Assembly: GCA_020637435.1 (NCBI GenBank)
Contig: JACJVW010000001.1
Coordinates: 496,001-560,000, forward strand
From: Candidatus Woesearchaeota archaeon
GTDB taxonomy: Archaea > Nanobdellota > Nanobdellia > Woesearchaeales > JACJVW01
DNA length: 64,000 nt
Direction of reading: 5' to 3'
In this document: in pieces, positions 50,008 through 58,467 of the stretch
Layout of the letters: every line of letters starts with the position of its first letter
Position numbering within the stretch: position 1 is the stretch's first letter
Notes under the pieces: model-generated
Databases searched by the model: none
The model's input: the letters and a program-made list of their open reading frames with translations, nothing else
Told to the model about the DNA's origin: nothing
Program-made: the position numbers and the translations under genes

Positions 50008-51147
50008 ATGAAAGAGATTTATGTCGACAACAGCGCAACCACGCGTATTGATGACGAAGTCATCAAAGCAATGCTCCCGTACTACACAGAGTACTACGGA
50101 AATCCAGGCTCCCTTCATGAGCAGGGGGTCAAAGCGGCTGAAGCAGTCGACAAAGCGAGGAACACCATCGCAGACCTCCTCAATGCAAAGCCTGACGAGA
50201 TAATCTTCACAGGCTCAGGCACTGAAGCAAATAACCTTGCCCTGCTTGGATACGCAAGGAAAAACAGGGACAAAGGTGACCACATCATTACCACCCGCAT
50301 AGAACATCCCTCCGTGCTTGCCTGTTGCAGAAGACTGGAAGATGAAGGGTTTAAGGTAACCTACCTAAATGTTGACAACTCCGGCCTAATAGATATCGAA
50401 CAGCTCCAAGCCACTATCAGCAAAGACACCATCCTCGTTTCCATCATCTATGCCAACAATGAGATAGGCACTATCCAGGACATACCTGCAATATCCAACA
50501 TATGCAAAGAGCGAAAAGTGCCCTTGCATATCGACGCATGTCAGGCGGCTGCATACCTCAGTCTTGATACAGAAGCGCTTGGGGTATCTATGATGACTCT
50601 CAACGCCTCAAAGATCTATGGACCAAAAGGTATCGGCGCCCTCTATAAAAAAAAAGGCATCACGCTCGAGCCGATCATCGTAGGCGGAAACCAGGAACGG
50701 GGATTAAGAGGAGGGACAGAGAACACCCCTGCCATAGTAGGGTTTGCCACAGCTCTTGAACTGGCCAGAAAAAGTTCAGATATCGAAGCAGACCGACTAA
50801 GCGCGCTTAGAGATGGGCTCATCCAAGACCTTACCCAAAACCCAGACATTCATCTGAATGGTCACCCTGCCAGACGGCTCCCGAACAATATCAACATAGT
50901 CTGCAAAAGCATTGAAGCGGAGTCCCTCATCCTGCTGCTAAGCGAAGATGGTATCTATGCCAACACCCGTTCAGCCTGCTCCACACAGAAGAAAGCATCA
51001 TCCCATGTACTGAGGAGCATCGGACTTGGCGATAAGGATGCACAATCATCGATACGCATAAGCCTGGGAAAATACAATTCCGCTGAAGAAGTAAAAAGAA
51101 TAGGAGAAAAAATAAAAGAGATCGTATTGATGCTTAAATACGTCTAA
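50008..51147 (+). CDS. iscS: Cysteine desulfurase (NifS/IscS family)
   Basis: This PLP enzyme takes sulfur from cysteine for Fe-S clusters and tRNA thiolation. Family motifs are VDNSATT at the start, FTGSGTEANNLAL, EHPSVL, HIDACQAA (PLP Asp and Gln), the PLP lysine in NASKIYGPKGIGALY, and the sulfur-carrying loop TRSACSTQKKASSHVLRSIG with its catalytic Cys. The length (379) is normal. No scaffold gene (iscU or sufBC) is adjacent. Fe-S proteins in the window include the radical SAM and RnfC-like proteins. Confidence 0.94.
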   Translation: MKEIYVDNSATTRIDDEVIKAMLPYYTEYYGNPGSLHEQGVKAAEAVDKARNTIADLLNAKPDEIIFTGSGTEANNLALLGYARKNRDKGDHIITTRIEHPSVLACCRRLEDEGFKVTYLNVDNSGLIDIEQLQATISKDTILVSIIYANNEIGTIQDIPAISNICKERKVPLHIDACQAAAYLSLDTEALGVSMMTLNASKIYGPKGIGALYKKKGITLEPIIVGGNQERGLRGGTENTPAIVGFATALELARKSSDIEADRLSALRDGLIQDLTQNPDIHLNGHPARRLPNNINIVCKSIEAESLILLLSEDGIYANTRSACSTQKKASSHVLRSIGLGDKDAQSSIRISLGKYNSAEEVKRIGEKIKEIVLMLKYV

Positions 51148-51493
51148 GATAGAGGGGCTCACCACCGTCAAGGCAGTTGTAGAAACCCTGAGCTTCCCAG
51201 AATGCCGCATGATCGGTCTGATTCTTCTCGATCTGCTGGAATCCGTGGGAATGCAGATAATCGATGACATGGCCTATAAGACTTCCAGATTGTGGCAAAT
51301 CAGTAGGATAGTGACCGATAAGCATGGAATGATCCTGTGGTTCTACCCAGCCGGAGAAGTTAAACTCACCATTACCGAAGGTGTAAAGAGTATTCCCTGC
51401 ATAGAGTTTGACATCCTGCTGCCACTGTTGTCCTGTTACTTTTGTCAAATGTTCTGCTAATTTTTCTAATGTTTCATGTGGTATTTTAATCAC
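51134..51493 (-). CDS. Uncharacterised 119-residue protein
   Basis: No family is recognised. It probably starts with GTG 51493 (MIKIPHETLEKLAEHLTKVT). The sequence is soluble, with a helix, a strand-rich middle (LYTFGNGEFNFSGWVEPQ), HYPTDLPQSGSLIGHVIDYLHSHGF, and two late Cys/Trp-containing turns. It overlaps the desulfurase 3' end by 14 nt. A TATA-like element at 51548-51558 would give a leader of about 30 nt. Confidence 0.6.
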   Translation of the reverse strand: MIKIPHETLEKLAEHLTKVTGQQWQQDVKLYAGNTLYTFGNGEFNFSGWVEPQDHSMLIGHYPTDLPQSGSLIGHVIDYLHSHGFQQIEKNQTDHAAFWEAQGFYNCLDGGEPLYLRRI

Positions 51494-51592
51494 CCATATT
51501 CAGCCTTTTTGTAGGCCAATTTGGAATGCCAATAGAGGTCAAGGGTAACTTATATACCCTCACCTTTAGACCATATCCCACCTGACTATAGA

Positions 51593-52423
51593 TTATAAGA
51601 TTTTCGCATCCACACAGACCCGATGCACATAAGGTGCATATTGCCCGCAAGCCACGCTCTCAAGTGAAGTGCAGTCCCTGCAGGCAGTAGCGCAAGCTTT
51701 TTTCACTTTGTCTTCAGCGATAGAGAACTCATCCTCCCGCTGAAAATCATAGAAATGAAGCATACCCCCTTGCTTAAGTTTAGCAAGGGCAACATCAAGA
51801 AAATCCTCTGCAGATTTTGGAAGAGGCATGATGATCCGGTCAAACTCCCCTTCAAGGCCAGGAACAACCTCACGGACATCGCCCTCGATAAATGTACAAT
51901 TTGCAAGTTTATTCTTCACTACATTCCGCTTCCCGTACTCTGCTGCAGCAGGATTCTTCTCAACCGCGACAACCGCCACGTCCTTATGATGCTTTGCCAC
52001 AACTATTGCGAATGGCCCTATGCCCGCGAACATGACCAGCACCCGCTCACCCGGCTGCACCAACCCGGTGATACGTTTGCGCTCATTTCCGCTTCGCGCA
52101 GAGAAATAGCATGTTTCCGGATTAAGAAAAAATTGGCAGCCATTCTCCTTATAGAGCGTCTCTTTACGATCTTCTCCTGCGATGACCGCAAGTTCCTGCG
52201 TACGAAACTCACCATCATAATGGCTTGCTCGTTTGCAGACTACATTGACATTCTTGTGGATAGTGAGTATAGTCTCACCGATAAGGCGCTCTTTGGCAGC
52301 AAGCCCCTCAGGGATGTCTATGATAGCGATATCTCCGACTATATCATATGACCGCACGATATGCGGCAGTTCTTCATCCGTAAGATACCCTTTGAGCGCA
52401 TCCTTTAAGCTTGGTGGCTTCAT
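51593..52423 (-). CDS. trm5: tRNA (guanine37-N1)-methyltransferase Trm5-like
   Basis: This is a Met-10/Trm5-family methyltransferase, 276 residues from ATG 52423. An N-terminal recognition part (SYDIVGDIAIIDIPEGL, HKNVNVVCKRASHYDGEFR) precedes the SAM-binding core (ETCYFSARSGNERKRI, VLVMFAGIGPFAIVVAKH, VAVEKNPAAAEYGKRNV). RIIMPLPKSAEDFLDVA stands at the N-x-P-x-S catalytic motif. It makes m1G37 in tRNAs with G at 37, such as the tRNA-His here. A TYW2-type activity cannot be excluded. It follows the FEN-1 gene by 31 nt on the same strand. Confidence 0.85.
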   Translation of the reverse strand: MKPPSLKDALKGYLTDEELPHIVRSYDIVGDIAIIDIPEGLAAKERLIGETILTIHKNVNVVCKRASHYDGEFRTQELAVIAGEDRKETLYKENGCQFFLNPETCYFSARSGNERKRITGLVQPGERVLVMFAGIGPFAIVVAKHHKDVAVVAVEKNPAAAEYGKRNVVKNKLANCTFIEGDVREVVPGLEGEFDRIIMPLPKSAEDFLDVALAKLKQGGMLHFYDFQREDEFSIAEDKVKKACATACRDCTSLESVACGQYAPYVHRVCVDAKIL

Positions 52424-52454
52424 GGTGAGATCCCTACTATGAAAGGCCCTCCTT

Positions 52455-53486
52455 TCAATAGTCGAACAATGATGTTTGTGCGTTCTTTTTAACGTTTTCT
52501 TTGAGCTGCTCGACCACACCCATGATACGTTCTTCGAAGAATTCGTGCTCATCCACCATCAGTCTGCGGATCTCCTCCGCATCGATACCTGACCAGTCAA
52601 GCGCATAATCATTCCTCACAGGAATATTCTTGATAAGATAATAGACATCTGTCCAGGGCATCTCAAAATATTCACCCCAGTTAAGATCAGTGAATAATGC
52701 TTCAAAATCTTTCCCGTAAGAACGGACATGCTTAAGAGCATTCTTCGGGCCTATACCTTTGATGCCCCCAATATTGTAATCAGTACCCACAAGCATGCAA
52801 AGCACGATCAACTGCTCTCTATCGATTCCAAGCGTATTCAAAGTCTCATTAAGTTCAACAACCTCAGGTTTGTAATGGTCATACGCAAGAGCGTTTGCCC
52901 GTTTTCGTTTCCCTAGCAAGGAAAGATTTCGTACGACTCTTGTAGCGCCAAACATAAGAGTGTCACTATCCTGCGTTGCCACAGCATACGCATCACCTTT
53001 AGCAACCATGTACGAAGCCTGTGCCTCAGCTTCGCTTAAGGCCTCCACTATAGGCAATCCAAGCGCCCGAATAAGCGTTCGTGCTTCATCCTGCATCTCC
53101 GGCGTAAGCCTTGCAGTTCTTGACGCATACTTGCGCATACCTTCAACATCTTCCTGCTGAATCGCAAGTTCAAGCTTTTCTGCAGCAACTTCCTTTAGCT
53201 TCTTACGCCGTTCCTGCTCCTTGCGTTTCAGTTCAGGCAATCTACCATCAAACACATACACAAGCTTCAGTCCCTTAAGCATCAGATTTGTTGTCCTGGA
53301 GAAAAGTCCGGACAAGTGGGACGTCACCCTTCCTTTACTGTCCTTCAGAGGGGTTCCATCCCTTTGCCGAATCGTCGTGATGAACTGATATAAGAATAAA
53401 GAAGCGTCTATACAGATGACCTTTCCCTCTAAGTCCTTGACATTGATCTCATGAAAATTAAGAAGATCAGTTATTGGAACTCCCAA
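52455..53486 (-). CDS. fen: Flap endonuclease 1
   Basis: FEN-1 removes 5' flaps during Okazaki fragment maturation and repair. The conserved start MGVPITDLL uses a TTG codon (53486). Metal-binding acidic residues appear in VICIDASLFLYQF, VYVFDGRLPELK, EAEAQASYM and VATQDSDTLMFGA. The helix-hairpin-helix region GTDYNIGGIKGIGPKNALK follows. The extreme C-terminus, QTSLFDY, is a PCNA-interacting PIP box. The length (343) is typical. The start lies inside the end of the upstream winged-helix gene. Confidence 0.95.
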   Translation of the reverse strand: MGVPITDLLNFHEINVKDLEGKVICIDASLFLYQFITTIRQRDGTPLKDSKGRVTSHLSGLFSRTTNLMLKGLKLVYVFDGRLPELKRKEQERRKKLKEVAAEKLELAIQQEDVEGMRKYASRTARLTPEMQDEARTLIRALGLPIVEALSEAEAQASYMVAKGDAYAVATQDSDTLMFGATRVVRNLSLLGKRKRANALAYDHYKPEVVELNETLNTLGIDREQLIVLCMLVGTDYNIGGIKGIGPKNALKHVRSYGKDFEALFTDLNWGEYFEMPWTDVYYLIKNIPVRNDYALDWSGIDAEEIRRLMVDEHEFFEERIMGVVEQLKENVKKNAQTSLFDY

Positions 53487-54486
53487 GTTGATACACCGTA
53501 ATATGTCCTAGATCAGTATGCAGCATAGACGACGCTTTCTTCGTAAGTTTCCCGTTAGTGATGAACACGAGCGGTAGCTTCTTGAGTTGGGCGCTGACCA
53601 TCGCAGAAGAAAGGTCTGAGTCACTCACCGACTTCTTCTTTTTCGCCCGGGCGTAATATTGCAGATCACCGACCGCAGTGGGTATCTCGATAACAAATGC
53701 TGCGTCAGATTTCTTGCGTACCACTTCCAAAGAGACGACCTTTATCCCTCTCGACTCAAGATCTCCTAGAACTTCAGAGGCAAACTCATCATCCGTTGAC
53801 ACAAGCGTCTTTTGCACAGGACGCGGTAGCGGCTGTGCCGTCCTCTCCATCTCCTTCAAAGGAGGACCCTTGTCTACTATGACCTTTTCCTTCACTTCTT
53901 CGACCGCCTCACTCTCAACACCAGCATCAACTGGTAGAGTGCTGAGTGCCTCTTCTGTAACAGTTGCAGATTCTTCAGATTCCTTTTCGGTTTCCTCTAA
54001 GGGTGCTTCAACTACCGCCTGTGCATCAGGTTCAGAAGACTTCGTCACCGCCTCCTTCTTCTCCACCGCAGACCTGGCTTCCGGTTCAGCGAGCATATAC
54101 CATCTCCAGAACAGCTGCTGCTCCCCATCCTTCTCTGCAACGAAGGGATATGCGAAATCCTTGATGTTGCGCAGGCTTACCCGGGTAAGCGGGTCGACCG
54201 CTTTATCCCGTATGATCCTATACTCCTTTAGTTGATTATACGTAAACAAGTCCTTTTCATTAAGATATTTTGAGAAATCCTGCAGCTTTTCAATATGCTC
54301 AGGAGCGTAATACAACCGCGACTTGCCGACCATAAGGTGCGACATCCGAAGATTGCCGCCGGTAACAAGCTCACCAAGCATAGCGCTGACGATCACCGTA
54401 TCACGCTTCAGATAAGTAGCCAGTTCTGTTGGCAGAGTAGGCCCCCGCATCTTGATGAAAATGACGATCTTGCTATGCTCATCCAT
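53467..54486 (-). CDS. Winged-helix protein with possible nuclease-like C-terminal domain
   Basis: No named family is recognised. The first ~70 residues look like a winged helix (LPTELATYLKRDTVIVSAMLGELVTGGNLRMSHL). A ~60-residue second segment follows. Residues ~150-225 are an acidic Glu/Val-rich linker. The last ~110 (DDEFASEVLGDLESRGIKVV, FVIEIPTAVGDLQYYARAKKKK, LPLVFITNGKLTKKASSML) have a strand-helix pattern like restriction-endonuclease-fold domains, with E-x-P...-K candidate residues. It overlaps FEN-1 by 20 nt and begins at a TATA box at 54509-54518, suggesting a role with DNA. Confidence 0.65.
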   Translation of the reverse strand: MDEHSKIVIFIKMRGPTLPTELATYLKRDTVIVSAMLGELVTGGNLRMSHLMVGKSRLYYAPEHIEKLQDFSKYLNEKDLFTYNQLKEYRIIRDKAVDPLTRVSLRNIKDFAYPFVAEKDGEQQLFWRWYMLAEPEARSAVEKKEAVTKSSEPDAQAVVEAPLEETEKESEESATVTEEALSTLPVDAGVESEAVEEVKEKVIVDKGPPLKEMERTAQPLPRPVQKTLVSTDDEFASEVLGDLESRGIKVVSLEVVRKKSDAAFVIEIPTAVGDLQYYARAKKKKSVSDSDLSSAMVSAQLKKLPLVFITNGKLTKKASSMLHTDLGHITVYQLGSSNN

Positions 54487-54508
54487 AGCAGCAGGATAGG
54501 TAATCAGC

Positions 54509-54518
54509 CTATATATAG
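54509..54518 (-). promoter_or_regulatory. TATA box of the winged-helix/fen/trm5 operon
   Basis: CTATATATAG lies 23-32 nt before the start at 54486. A second box for the divergent glycosyltransferase (GATAATTTAAC, 54535-54545) is 17 bp away. Confidence 0.55.
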
Positions 54519-54534
54519 CTTATGCTTAGCGAAA

Positions 54535-54545
54535 GATAATTTAAC
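54535..54545 (+). promoter_or_regulatory. TATA box of the GT28-like gene
   Basis: GATAATTTAAC lies 22-32 nt before the ATG at 54567, again predicting a leaderless mRNA. Confidence 0.45.
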
Positions 54546-54566
54546 CACAGAACCTTCACTATCATC

Positions 54567-55583
54567 ATGGCGGTCATAGTCTATGGAGTCTGCGGCGAAG
54601 GCGCCGGCCACGCAATACGCAGCGATACCATAATCAAAGAACTTGGTAAAGACCACGACATACATATTTTTGCTGCTGAACGAGCGCATGATATTCTCAA
54701 AGACCGCTACCCCAAAGTATATCAGATTCCAGGAGACCGCTTCATCTACGAGAACAATAAAGTACGATACGGACCTACGGTCAGACGATACATTAAACTG
54801 CTGCCAGAAAACCTGGTGAAGTTCGTACCAAAAACCATAGCACACATTAAGAAGATAGAACCAGACATCGTCATAACAGATTTTGAGAACACGATAGCCC
54901 ACATTGCACGACTGCTATTCCTTCCCCTCCTAAGCATCGATAACATTCAGCAACTCAGAAAGGAAAAGATAAGCTCGATAAAAGGACGGATTGTCAAATA
55001 CTCGATGATGGGGATCCAACCCAGAGCCGACAAATACATCATCACAACAATTGATAAGAAAAAAGACACCTCCAAATACATCTACACAGACCCAGTCATA
55101 CGACGAGAAGTCCGTAGTCTGGAACCTTCAACCGGCAACCACATCCTGGTGTACCAGACAAGCGCAACAAATAGGCAGCTCTTAAGGACACTTCAGGGAA
55201 GAGACTGTATTGTGTATGGATTTGATAGGGAAGAGTCAAAGGGGACCATAAAGTTCAGAAGATTCAATCAAGACAGATTTCTCCAAGACTTAAGCTCAGC
55301 GAACTATGTAATCTCAAATGGAGGATTCACCGTACTCACTGAATCCTTGTATCTTGGTAAGCCTGTACTAGTCCAACCGATTAAGGACCAGATAGAACAG
55401 GAACTCAACAGCAGCATGATAACCAGACTAGGCTTGGGGCTGGGAACTGAACGGATAACAAAGCTTACTCTTTCGCAGTTTGAAAAAAGCTTGGATAGCT
55501 ACAAGCAGGCTTGTGAGAGCTTAGACTGGGAAGACCCGATGGTCAAGATAAGGCAGACCATAGCATCTTTTCTAGATAGTTAA
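54567..55583 (+). CDS. GT-B glycosyltransferase, MJ1255/GT28-like
   Basis: The N-terminus VIVYGVCGEGAGHAIRSDTI matches the glycine-rich loop of UDP-glycosyltransferases related to MurG (MJ1255-type). The C-terminal half has the donor-binding pattern NYVISNGGFTVLTESLYLGKPVLVQPIKDQIEQELNS. At 338 residues it is a cytosolic or membrane-associated GT-B enzyme. The acceptor may be a lipid or glycan for the heavily sequon-rich surface proteins, which is inference. It overlaps the opposing small membrane gene by 12 nt. Confidence 0.82.
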   Translation: MAVIVYGVCGEGAGHAIRSDTIIKELGKDHDIHIFAAERAHDILKDRYPKVYQIPGDRFIYENNKVRYGPTVRRYIKLLPENLVKFVPKTIAHIKKIEPDIVITDFENTIAHIARLLFLPLLSIDNIQQLRKEKISSIKGRIVKYSMMGIQPRADKYIITTIDKKKDTSKYIYTDPVIRREVRSLEPSTGNHILVYQTSATNRQLLRTLQGRDCIVYGFDREESKGTIKFRRFNQDRFLQDLSSANYVISNGGFTVLTESLYLGKPVLVQPIKDQIEQELNSSMITRLGLGLGTERITKLTLSQFEKSLDSYKQACESLDWEDPMVKIRQTIASFLDS

Positions 55584-56006
55584 CCAATAGACAAGAACAG
55601 CTACGGCAAGAGTCAGGATATAGTAAAGTGGTATCTGAAATGCACCAACGCCTACCCACGGGTACCAGGTCACTTCCTTAGAATTCCATCTCAAGACTCC
55701 ATAATGAGGATTAGCAAGGAACCACACAAAATCTTCTATGACGACCCCTATCAGGTATGCGCTACACAAGACACCGAACAGATGAAGATCAAAACCGAAG
55801 ACGATGATAGGGAGCATCAGAAGCATGGGTAGAGTTACCCAGAACAACCAGAAATGATATCGAGTCAGGACTGTATAACCTCTAAAAGAAATCTTCCAAC
55901 CCTCTTTTCCTTTGTCCCATGGTTTTCGGCCTTCAACGCTAGATTCCCAGACTCCTACTGTCGCCATGGCGACGCAGACCCAAAGAAAGATGAACATATC
56001 CTGCAT
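55572..56006 (-). CDS. Small multipass membrane protein
   Basis: This 144-residue protein has about four transmembrane helices and no recognised family. Notable residues are IEDFVWFLANPHYG and WYPWVGVGAFQIPLYYI between helices, with conserved-looking aromatics. A TATA box (56027-56037, minus) fits its ATG. It shares a short divergent promoter region with the next glycosyltransferase. Confidence 0.65.
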   Translation of the reverse strand: MQDMFIFLWVCVAMATVGVWESSVEGRKPWDKGKEGWKISFRGYTVLTRYHFWLFWVTLPMLLMLPIIVFGFDLHLFGVLCSAYLIGVVIEDFVWFLANPHYGVLRWNSKEVTWYPWVGVGAFQIPLYYILTLAVAVLVYWLTI

Positions 56007-56026
56007 ATGCTAAAAACCGCGAACAC

Positions 56027-56058
56027 ACTATATATGCTTTGCGGATAAACATATAAAC
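56027..56058. promoter_or_regulatory. Divergent TATA boxes
   Basis: Minus-strand GCATATATAGT (56027-56037) is 21-31 nt before the start at 56006. Plus-strand AACATATAAAC (56048-56058) is 23-33 nt before the ATG at 56081. Confidence 0.55.
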
Positions 56059-56080
56059 TCAGCTAGCACCTATACGCCTC

Positions 56081-57250
56081 ATGCGCATAGCCATCTTCAC
56101 CGACACCTTCTTGCCCAACATAGATGGTGTCGTCACAGCAACCCTCAATATGGCCAAAGGTCTTGCAGACCGTGGCCATGATATAACCATCGTCGCGCCT
56201 GTCTTTCGAAAAAGGCATCCCTTCTCCTATAAAAATATCAAAGTCATCAGGAACCGCTCTATGCCTTCGCTCTTCCACCCTGAATACAGGACGACGATGC
56301 CGCTTGACCCGCTCTCCATAGCACAGCTGAGAAAACGAAAGATTGAGCTCGTGCACATCCAGACCCCATGGACTATAGGTATGCAGGGCGTATCATTCGC
56401 AAAAATCATGAGACTTCCTTTGACAGGAACCTTTCACACCTATCATGCGGAACCGGACTATCTCAAGAACCTCAACATGGATTATCCGCTCATCCACAAG
56501 ATGATATGGGACATCGAGATCTTCTACTACAATATGTGCGATTTCATCACTTGCCCATCAGAGTTCACCAAGAAAGAACTCATCGATCACGGCTGCAAGA
56601 AACCGGTGCAATACGTCTCGAACGGGATCGACCCCAGCACTTTTGATGTAGAACACACAGCAGCCATACGAAAAAAATACGCTCATAATGCTGACCACCT
56701 CCTTCTTAGTGTAGGCCGCATCGCAGTCGAGAAAAACATCAGCCATCTTCTTCAGGCTATGCGACTCATCGTTGACCGCCTTCCAAGAACAAATCTGCTG
56801 TTGATCGGTGACGGCCTCTACATGAAAAAAGCAAAAGCCCTTGCAAAAGAGCTTAATCTAGACAAACACATCATCTTCACCGGATACATACCGCACGCAA
56901 AACTCAAATCCTCAGGGATCTACAACGCGGCCGACGCCTTCGTCATAACTTCAAAGACAGAGACCGGTCCGATAACTGTTCTCGAAGCACAGGCCAACGG
57001 CAAACCCTGTATAGGCGTCAAAGCCAAGAATCTGCCCTACCTTATAGAGAACAATGTTGACGGCTTCGTGGTAGATCCAGACGACGCGCAGGCATTCTGC
57101 GACGCGACGGTCAAAGTGCTCACCGACAAAAAGCTCTATAACAGATTGAGTGAACAATCCAAAGAAGCGGTTAAAAAACATTATCTGCCAAACGTCATAA
57201 CTACATGGGAAGAGATTTATGAGAAAGCTATTAGAGAAAAACAGAAATAA
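56081..57250 (+). CDS. GT4-family glycosyltransferase
   Basis: This is a retaining GT-B enzyme. MRIAIFTDTFLPNIDGVVTA is the typical start of PimB/MgtA-like glycolipid glycosyltransferases. FHTYHAEPDYLKNL and VSNGIDPSTFD lie mid-protein, and the E-x7-E motif sits in KTETGPITVLEAQANGKP. The likely products are glycolipids or N-glycan precursors at the inner membrane face. It overlaps the next gene by 32 nt. A TATA box lies 23-33 nt before the start. Confidence 0.9.
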   Translation: MRIAIFTDTFLPNIDGVVTATLNMAKGLADRGHDITIVAPVFRKRHPFSYKNIKVIRNRSMPSLFHPEYRTTMPLDPLSIAQLRKRKIELVHIQTPWTIGMQGVSFAKIMRLPLTGTFHTYHAEPDYLKNLNMDYPLIHKMIWDIEIFYYNMCDFITCPSEFTKKELIDHGCKKPVQYVSNGIDPSTFDVEHTAAIRKKYAHNADHLLLSVGRIAVEKNISHLLQAMRLIVDRLPRTNLLLIGDGLYMKKAKALAKELNLDKHIIFTGYIPHAKLKSSGIYNAADAFVITSKTETGPITVLEAQANGKPCIGVKAKNLPYLIENNVDGFVVDPDDAQAFCDATVKVLTDKKLYNRLSEQSKEAVKKHYLPNVITTWEEIYEKAIREKQK

Positions 57251-57611
57251 GATATTCAGGATATTTCTTGGATTCGTTTTCCTCTCCGCAGGTCTTTACA
57301 GAGTGTTCTTCTATGACCACGCACTCATGGAAGTGCATTCATTGGGTCTTCCTGATTTCTTCACCTTCATCATCATCGGCATTGAAGTCATAGGTGGCGC
57401 CATGCTCATCATCGACTACAAGACAAAATTCTTCCTCGAACTCATCACTCTTTTCCTCTGTATAGCGATAATGCTTGCACTCATCAGCAATTGGCAGACC
57501 TTGCTCACGCAACTGCCGATGCTCTTCATCTTCAACGACGAGATAACAGATATCATGCTCCACATCACCTACATCCTCCTCCTTGTCACCCTATTCAGAC
57601 AGATAAAGTAA
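57219..57611 (+). CDS. DoxX-like small membrane protein
   Basis: This 130-residue protein has four transmembrane helices: IFRIFLGFVFLSAGLYRVFF, FFTFIIIGIEVIGGAMLIID, FLELITLFLCIAIMLALI and a C-terminal helix. The pattern G-x-x-F-x-x-AG then G-x-E-x-x-GG-x-x-L-I is that of the DoxX/DoxD family, whose members associate with quinone or redox complexes. The start overlaps the glycosyltransferase by 32 nt. The role is unknown. Confidence 0.7.
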   Translation: MRKLLEKNRNKIFRIFLGFVFLSAGLYRVFFYDHALMEVHSLGLPDFFTFIIIGIEVIGGAMLIIDYKTKFFLELITLFLCIAIMLALISNWQTLLTQLPMLFIFNDEITDIMLHITYILLLVTLFRQIK

Positions 57612-57661
57612 GTGATCAACGTTTTAGTTAAAAGTCAAAGAAGCACGATAAAAAGAGATCA

Positions 57662-58192
57662 TCATGGCCGTTTCCAAGCCACTTCATAGTACGTCACATC
57701 GCCCTCTTCATCGACGATGCCCATAAGAAGTCTCTTCTTAGTAGAGTGCGCGACACGGTTCTTCGCTGAAAAATCATGCCACGTCATAGTACTGCCTTCA
57801 TGCACAGGAAACACTACCCATTTAGCATGGTCTTCCCCAGGTTTTACACCGCGGTCATACACACGAAAATCAGCGCCGAATTTAAGTGCAGTCTTCACAA
57901 TATACCCTCTGCCCCGCAAATCCCTAAACACGCAATACCTTATCCAGAACTGTGGTTCAACCTTGCGCGCACGTTTGAGAAATTGCTCAGGCGTCATCAC
58001 TCTGCTACGGCCGTCAAGCACATCTATCTTCTCATTTTCAATTAGATACTGCGCTTCAAGAAGCGACAACTGCACACGTCCATCTTTGATGATGGCCCCA
58101 TATCTGCTTTGATTGTAAAACTCACGCGCAGTGTCATTATTCTCAAGAAGAACATGCTCATCGACCAGCAGTCCCCGCACTTTATCAGCCAT
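57662..58192 (-). CDS. endA: tRNA-splicing endonuclease EndA
   Basis: EndA cuts bulge-helix-bulge sites in archaeal pre-tRNAs. The catalytic triad can be placed: Tyr in FGADFRVYDRGVKPGEDH, His in EDHAKWVVFPV and Lys in AHSTKKRLLMGIV. The length (176) suits the single-domain homotetrameric type. Its likely substrate here is the intron-containing tRNA-His at 22.1-22.3 kb. TATA-like CATTTAAAAAC (58213-58223) lies 21-31 nt before the start. Confidence 0.94.
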   Translation of the reverse strand: MADKVRGLLVDEHVLLENNDTAREFYNQSRYGAIIKDGRVQLSLLEAQYLIENEKIDVLDGRSRVMTPEQFLKRARKVEPQFWIRYCVFRDLRGRGYIVKTALKFGADFRVYDRGVKPGEDHAKWVVFPVHEGSTMTWHDFSAKNRVAHSTKKRLLMGIVDEEGDVTYYEVAWKRP

Positions 58193-58287
58193 AATCCCAA
58201 AAGATTTAAAACCATTTAAAAACCTTACCCAAAATACGCAGTAAATAACGCAAAGGATTGCATCTTCCTCAACAGGGAATCAATCTG

Positions 58288-58448
58288 GAAGGAGGAGGAG
58301 ATGGCCAACTCGCGTAGGGCTTTCGATCACCACAGCAAAGCGACAAGGGGAAACTTCGCTTCAGTGAAGTTTAGTGCAAAGCACTAAGTCCCTTATGGGA
58401 AACTAGTACCCCTTGCTACATAAGGCCCGTAGCCCGGCCTCCTCCTTC
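58288..58448 (+). ncRNA. Candidate structured RNA upstream of RNase Z
   Basis: The ends pair perfectly over 11 bp, GAAGGAGGAGG (58288-58298) with CCTCCTCCTTC (58438-58448). Inside lies a second perfect helix, CAAGGGG with CCCCTTG. That helix encloses three hairpins: AAACTTC/GAAGTTT, TAGTGC-AAA-GCACTA and CCC-TTAT-GGG. No protein frame covers it. I could not match it to RNase P RNA (no GAGGAAAGTCC or ACAGAA-like core), SRP RNA (no GGAAG-type helix 8) or tRNA. It may be a free ncRNA or a leader of the RNase Z mRNA, whose ATG follows 20 nt later. The strand is inferred from RNase Z. Confidence 0.6.
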
Positions 58449-58467
58449 TTCTAGAAAAGGAGCAAAA

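Noticed and set aside
58288..58448. RNase P RNA, SRP RNA or an intron-containing tRNA
   Set aside because: The conserved cores of RNase P (GAGGAAAGTCC, ACAGAA) and of SRP helix 8 are absent, and no T-arm of tRNA type can be placed next to the closing stem.
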